A stretch of 64,000 nucleotides of DNA from a beta proteobacterium AAP51 (GTDB taxonomy: Bacteria; Pseudomonadota; Gammaproteobacteria; Burkholderiales; Burkholderiaceae_C): the NCBI GenBank assembly GCA_001295905.1, contig LJHT01000105.1:51289-115288 (forward strand), written 5' to 3'. The notes under the pieces are model-generated. The model ran no database searches. It was not told where the DNA came from and worked only from the letters and a program-made list of their open reading frames with translations. The translations under genes and the position numbers were made by a program. Shown in pieces: positions 60,692 to 64,000 of the stretch. The stretch's first letter is position 1, and every line of letters begins with the position of its first letter.

Positions 60692-63037
60692 TCAGAACTT
60701 CACGGCCGTGGTCAGCAGCACGGTGCGCGGCTTGCCGGCGATGTAGTGGCCGCGGTACAGCGTGTCGGCGTAGAGCTTGTTGGTGATGTTGCTGAGGTTC
60801 AGCTTGAGCAGCAGGCCGTTGCCGGCGTCGTACTCGGCCATGAGGTCGGCGGTGACGAAGCCGCGCGCGACGATGCTGCTCTGCTGCGGCTTGTCCTTGC
60901 TGCGGGCGTTGAGCCCGCCGCCCAGGCGCCACTGGGGCGTGAGCTGGTAGGTACTCCACACCGTGCCGGAGAGCTTGGGCGTGAGGCCGGGGCGCTGGCC
61001 TACCGTCTCGCCCGTGAGCGTGGTGCCCAGCACCGACGAGGCGCGGTCCACTTCGGCATCGGGAATCCAGGCCAGCGAGACGAAGGTTTCCCACTTCGGC
61101 GTGATGCGCCCGGCCACGTCGATCTCGAAGCCCGCCGCGTGGCGCTGGCCCGAGAGCACGTAGCTCGTGGGACTCACCGACTCTTCGTCGCGGTTGCGCT
61201 CGTTGTACTTGGTGGCGTGGAAGAGGGCCAGGCGCACCGTGGCCTTGCCGCTGTCACTGTCGAGCTTGGCGCCGAGCTCGAAGTTGCGGCTTTTCTCCGG
61301 CGGCGTGTTGCTGCCGGGCGCGTCGAACTGGTAGGCATCGCCCGAGGTGTTGAAGCTGGTGCCGTAGCTGAAGTGGAAGCTGCTCAGCGGCGTGGGCTGC
61401 CACAGCAGGCCCAGGCGTTCGCTGAACAACGAGTCACTGCGGCCCAGCGGCAGGCCGGTCTGGGCGCCGAGTGTGGCGGCTGCGGTGCTGAAGGTGCGGT
61501 AGCTGCCCTCGAACCGGTCCCAGCGCAGGCCGGCCAGCAGTTTCCAGTGGGGGCTGAGCTGTACCAGGTCCTGCGCGTAGAGGCCCAAGGCCTCGCTGTG
61601 GAAGTCACGGCTCTTGAGGACGAGGCGCAACGACTCGTCCACCCAGCCGCCGCCGCGGTTCTGCGCCGCCGTGATGGGGGGCTTGATCAGCGGGCCGCTG
61701 GCCGGGTTGGCCGCGGTGTAGCCGATGAACTCGTCCTTCGTGAAGTCGACCCCGGCCTGTACCGAGTGCTTCAGGCCCCAGGCCTGGAATCTGGTGTCGT
61801 AGTCGCTCTGGAAGGTGATGGCGTCGAGGTCCTGGATCTTGGCGTGCGTGCCGGCCCCGCCCGAGCGCTGGAACACGGTGTCGGAGCCGAAGACGAAGCG
61901 CGGGTCGGCGCTGCCGATGCCGCCGGGCTGCAGCGCCGCACCCGCGAAACGCACGGCGCTGGCGCGCTGGTCGCGTTCATAGCGGCCCACGCGCAGTGTC
62001 GTCCTCCACTCGCTGCGGTCGGCGAAGCGGCGGGTGTAGCCCAGGGTTGTCATCGTCGCGCTGCCCGCGCTCACGTCGCTGAGCAGGCCGTAGTAGCTGC
62101 TGGGGTCCACCGGCAACACCTTGCCGTTCAGCCACGGCAGGCCGTAGTTGATGCCGTTGTTGTTCTCCAGGTGGTACAGGCTCACCAGGAACTCATCGGT
62201 CGTGCCGATGCCCCAGCGGAAACTGGGCGCGATGCCGTGCTTGTCGATCTTCGCGCCGTGGTTGTCACCCACGTTGACCATGGCATTCACGCGGAAGGCG
62301 GCGTTGTCGCTCGTCTTCACGTTGAGATCGGCGGTGCCCCGCAGATAACCCTGGTTGCCCAGCGTGACAGCCACTTCGTTGCTGGCGTAAAGCGTCGGCA
62401 GCTTGCTCACCTGGTTGACGGCGCCGCCGGTGCTGCCACGGCCGAACAGCATGCTGGCGCTGCCGCGCAGCACCTCCAGGCGGTCCCAGTTGAAGGTGTC
62501 GCGCTCGTAGAAGGCGGGGTCGCGCAGGCCATCGACAAAGATGTCGCCCGTGGCCTGCAGCGAGAAGCCGCGCAGGCGGATGTCTTCCTCGCCGCCCTCG
62601 GCCGCCAGGAAGCTGATGCCGGCGGTGTTCTTCAGCGTGTCTTTCAGCGTGTCGAGGTTGCGCTCGTCGATGAGGCGCTCGGTCACCACGGTCACGCTCT
62701 GTGGCACGTCGCGCAGTTCCTGCCGGCCTTTGCCGATGGTGGTGGTGGTGGCCTGCACGCCGGCCTTGCCGGCCGCTTCGCGTGGCGCCAGGGCGCGCAC
62801 CACCGGCATCACGGGCGCACCGGGCGCGGAAGCCGGCGCGGCGGGTGTCGGGGTTGCCGGGGCTGTCGCGGCCTGTGCGCGCGCCAGGCGCGGCGTGGCC
62901 AGATTCAGGGACAGCAGGGCAGCGGCCAGGGCGGGCAGGGCCAGAAGCGGCATGGGCGGGTGGCGGAGGCGCGTAGCGGGGAGGGCGCCGAGGGCGCGGT
63001 TGGAACGGGCAGCAGTCAAGGGGTGCAGGGTCGTCAT
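60692..63037 (-). CDS. TonB-dependent siderophore receptor
   Basis: 781 residues. Signal segment (PMPLLALPALAAALLSLNLA), then the plug domain with RDVPQSVTVVTERLIDERN, DIRLRGFSLQATGDIFVDGL and LEVLRGSASMLFGRGSTGGA. The barrel runs to the C-terminal YRGHYIAGKPRTVLLTTAVKF, ending in Phe as outer-membrane barrels do. The similarity pattern is that of ferric-siderophore receptors such as FhuE/FpvA types. The N-terminus lacks the extra signalling domain of FpvA, so no surface-signalling anti-sigma link is expected. An ATG 18 nt upstream (63055) is also possible; no good ribosome site is seen for either. Confidence 0.93.
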   Translation of the reverse strand: MTTLHPLTAARSNRALGALPATRLRHPPMPLLALPALAAALLSLNLATPRLARAQAATAPATPTPAAPASAPGAPVMPVVRALAPREAAGKAGVQATTTTIGKGRQELRDVPQSVTVVTERLIDERNLDTLKDTLKNTAGISFLAAEGGEEDIRLRGFSLQATGDIFVDGLRDPAFYERDTFNWDRLEVLRGSASMLFGRGSTGGAVNQVSKLPTLYASNEVAVTLGNQGYLRGTADLNVKTSDNAAFRVNAMVNVGDNHGAKIDKHGIAPSFRWGIGTTDEFLVSLYHLENNNGINYGLPWLNGKVLPVDPSSYYGLLSDVSAGSATMTTLGYTRRFADRSEWRTTLRVGRYERDQRASAVRFAGAALQPGGIGSADPRFVFGSDTVFQRSGGAGTHAKIQDLDAITFQSDYDTRFQAWGLKHSVQAGVDFTKDEFIGYTAANPASGPLIKPPITAAQNRGGGWVDESLRLVLKSRDFHSEALGLYAQDLVQLSPHWKLLAGLRWDRFEGSYRTFSTAAATLGAQTGLPLGRSDSLFSERLGLLWQPTPLSSFHFSYGTSFNTSGDAYQFDAPGSNTPPEKSRNFELGAKLDSDSGKATVRLALFHATKYNERNRDEESVSPTSYVLSGQRHAAGFEIDVAGRITPKWETFVSLAWIPDAEVDRASSVLGTTLTGETVGQRPGLTPKLSGTVWSTYQLTPQWRLGGGLNARSKDKPQQSSIVARGFVTADLMAEYDAGNGLLLKLNLSNITNKLYADTLYRGHYIAGKPRTVLLTTAVKF

Positions 63038-63120
63038 CGCAAGGGGGCAGGGCATGGGGGTGAGGGGTGGGGTGTATGCCGCGCGCAAGGCGCAGCGGTG
63101 AAGGGCGGGGGCTGGGGCGG

Positions 63121-63903
63121 CTACTCGAGCGCGTACTCGATGGGGGCGACTACTTCCACCTCCACCGCCACACCGTCTTCGGTGTGCGGGCGGAAGCGCG
63201 CCTGGCGCATGGCCTCCAGGGCCTGTGCATCGAGCCGGGCATGGCCCGAACTCCGGTGCAACTGCACCATCGCGGGCCGGCCGCGTGCGTCCACCACGAC
63301 GCGCAGCCACACCACGCCGGTTTCTCCCGCGCGGCGCGAGGCCAGGGGCAGTTCGGCGGGCGGTGGCACGAGGTAGGCCACGGCCTCGGGTGGCACGCGC
63401 AGGCGGGTTGCGGGCCTGGGGGCCGCAGCAACCGGCGGGGTGGCGGTGGGCTCCGCGGGGCGCGTTGCCGGTGCGGGGTGCGGCGTCGGCGCTTGGGGTG
63501 GTGCCGGCTCGGGCGGTGCCACGCTGGCCGTGGGCGGGGCCAGCGGCGCGGGCGTGGGCGTGGCCTCTGCCACGGGAGGAATGGGCCACGATGCGGCTGC
63601 GGGCAGGCGGGCCTGCGGGGGCGGTAGCTGGGCCGGCGGTGAATCGGGCGCCACCTCGGGGGTGAGCAGCGCCACCACCAGCGGCACGGCCTGCTGCACG
63701 GCCTGGGGCCAGTGGTCCCACTGCAGCAGGCCCCAGCCTGCGGCCAGGTGCAAGGCCGCCACCATGAGCATCAGCGCGCGGGAAGGGTGGCGCGCGGGCG
63801 CTGGTGGCGTGCTGGAGAGCGCCCTCTGAGACAAGGCCCTCCGCAGAGCCGGGTGGTCCGTGGGCGCACAGGGGTTGGCGGGCAGGGCGGTGAGGGCTGG
63901 CAA
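63121..63903 (-). CDS. TonB-family energy transducer
   Basis: 260 residues from a TTG start (63903). A hydrophobic segment (RALMLMVAALHLAAGWGLLQW, about 43-63) anchors it in the inner membrane. A long Pro/Ala/Glu linker follows (about 80-170). The C-terminal TonB domain reads AGETGVVWLRVVVDARGRPA, then MVQLHRSSGHARLDAQALEA and MRQARFRPH. It passes proton-motive energy to outer-membrane receptors, here presumably the receptor 83 nt downstream. ExbB and ExbD are not present in the window. The start is uncertain; an ATG at 63771 would leave only the membrane segment. Confidence 0.82.
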   Translation of the reverse strand: MPALTALPANPCAPTDHPALRRALSQRALSSTPPAPARHPSRALMLMVAALHLAAGWGLLQWDHWPQAVQQAVPLVVALLTPEVAPDSPPAQLPPPQARLPAAASWPIPPVAEATPTPAPLAPPTASVAPPEPAPPQAPTPHPAPATRPAEPTATPPVAAAPRPATRLRVPPEAVAYLVPPPAELPLASRRAGETGVVWLRVVVDARGRPAMVQLHRSSGHARLDAQALEAMRQARFRPHTEDGVAVEVEVVAPIEYALE

Positions 63904-63932
63904 GGCTGAAAGTCCGGATTTCGCGGACGGTT

Positions 63933-63961
63933 ATCGTAAACGAGATGCGAATGAGTCGCAA
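63933..63961 (-). promoter_or_regulatory. Promoter of the iron-uptake unit
   Basis: On the minus strand TTGCGA (63956-63961), a 17-nt spacer and TACGAT (63933-63938). The expected start site is near 63926, about 23 nt before the TTG at 63903. Confidence 0.55.
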
Positions 63962-63962
63962 T
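63944..63962. promoter_or_regulatory. Candidate Fur box overlapping the tonB promoter
   Basis: GATGCGAATGAGTCGCAAT is a partial inverted repeat (GCGA..TCGC) similar in layout to the 19-bp Fur site, and it covers the -35 and part of the spacer. Binding here would block transcription when iron is plentiful. The match is only partial. Confidence 0.4.
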
Positions 63963-64000
63963 ACGATTACGTTTGATGCCCCTTCGCTCTCCCCCCCCCC

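Noticed and set aside
59471..63376. Open frame of about 1300 codons on the plus strand opposite the iron-uptake genes
   Set aside because: It mirrors the codon pattern of the receptor and TonB genes on the other strand. It has no recognisable domain, signal or ribosome site and is typical of high-GC antisense frames.

Overview
The window is 64 kb of high-GC chromosome from a betaproteobacterium. The 16S gene at 28717-30245, the Ile-GAT/Ala-TGC spacer tRNAs and the gene content (PTS EIIA-HPr-EI triplet, DUF1840, FFLEELY-motif protein, phhA/hppD pair) point to Burkholderiales. The Leptothrix/Ideonella/Rubrivivax (Sphaerotilaceae) group is my best guess, but that is inference from memory and not a database result. 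I see no phage, IS or CRISPR. The long repeats lie inside one giant gene, plus one small intergenic tandem repeat.

Layout. 1-2.9 kb (minus): a TerB-like gene cut by the window edge, an M20 peptidase and a Leu/Ile/Val-type ABC substrate-binding protein. 3.1-6.6 kb (plus): a two-gene c-di-GMP unit, HD-GYP followed by GGDEF(degenerate)-EAL. 6.6-10.3 kb: small housekeeping genes, ruvB, a periplasmic copper chaperone and a SugE-type SMR exporter. 10.4-19.6 kb (minus): a nine-gene chemotaxis operon (soluble receptor, cheY, STAS, cheA, PAS receptor, cheW, cheR, cheD, cheB) behind a candidate sigma-28 promoter, with a BLUF blue-light sensor divergent from it. 20.3-25.5 kb: ruvA, a thioredoxin-like lipoprotein, DUF4197, a pseudo-kinase/pseudo-receiver, a CoA-transferase and a lipoprotein. 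25.7-28.2 kb: EIIA-HPr-EI phosphorelay. 28.2-33.9 kb: a complete rrn operon with three tandem promoters, boxA elements and a terminator.

34.0-40.2 kb: acyl-CoA ligase, FFLEELY-type protein, membrane-anchored lipase, and the phenylalanine/tyrosine catabolic pair phhA-hppD with a divergent Lrp-type regulator. 40.2-54.5 kb (plus): the most striking region, three genes joined by two 4-nt overlaps. They encode a 3261-residue exported protein built of about ten DUF11-like and thirteen SdrD-B-like modules, an 1113-residue predicted outer-membrane barrel with an N-terminal Ig-like part, and an OmpA-family peptidoglycan-binding protein. I read this as one cell-surface system: stalk or adhesin, outer-membrane anchor/exporter and wall tether. 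54.5-59.4 kb: HDOD, DUF2855, several small genes, a compact promoter-to-terminator unit of about 260 nt, a DNA-binding-like protein and an aldo/keto reductase. 59.4-64 kb (minus): an iron-uptake unit of TonB, TonB-dependent siderophore receptor and DUF1513 protein, with a candidate Fur box over the promoter.

Together the genes suggest a motile, surface-attaching environmental bacterium with light sensing, c-di-GMP turnover, iron scavenging and aromatic amino-acid use. No flagellar genes lie in the window. Most long open frames opposite these genes are high-GC antisense shadows and were left out.
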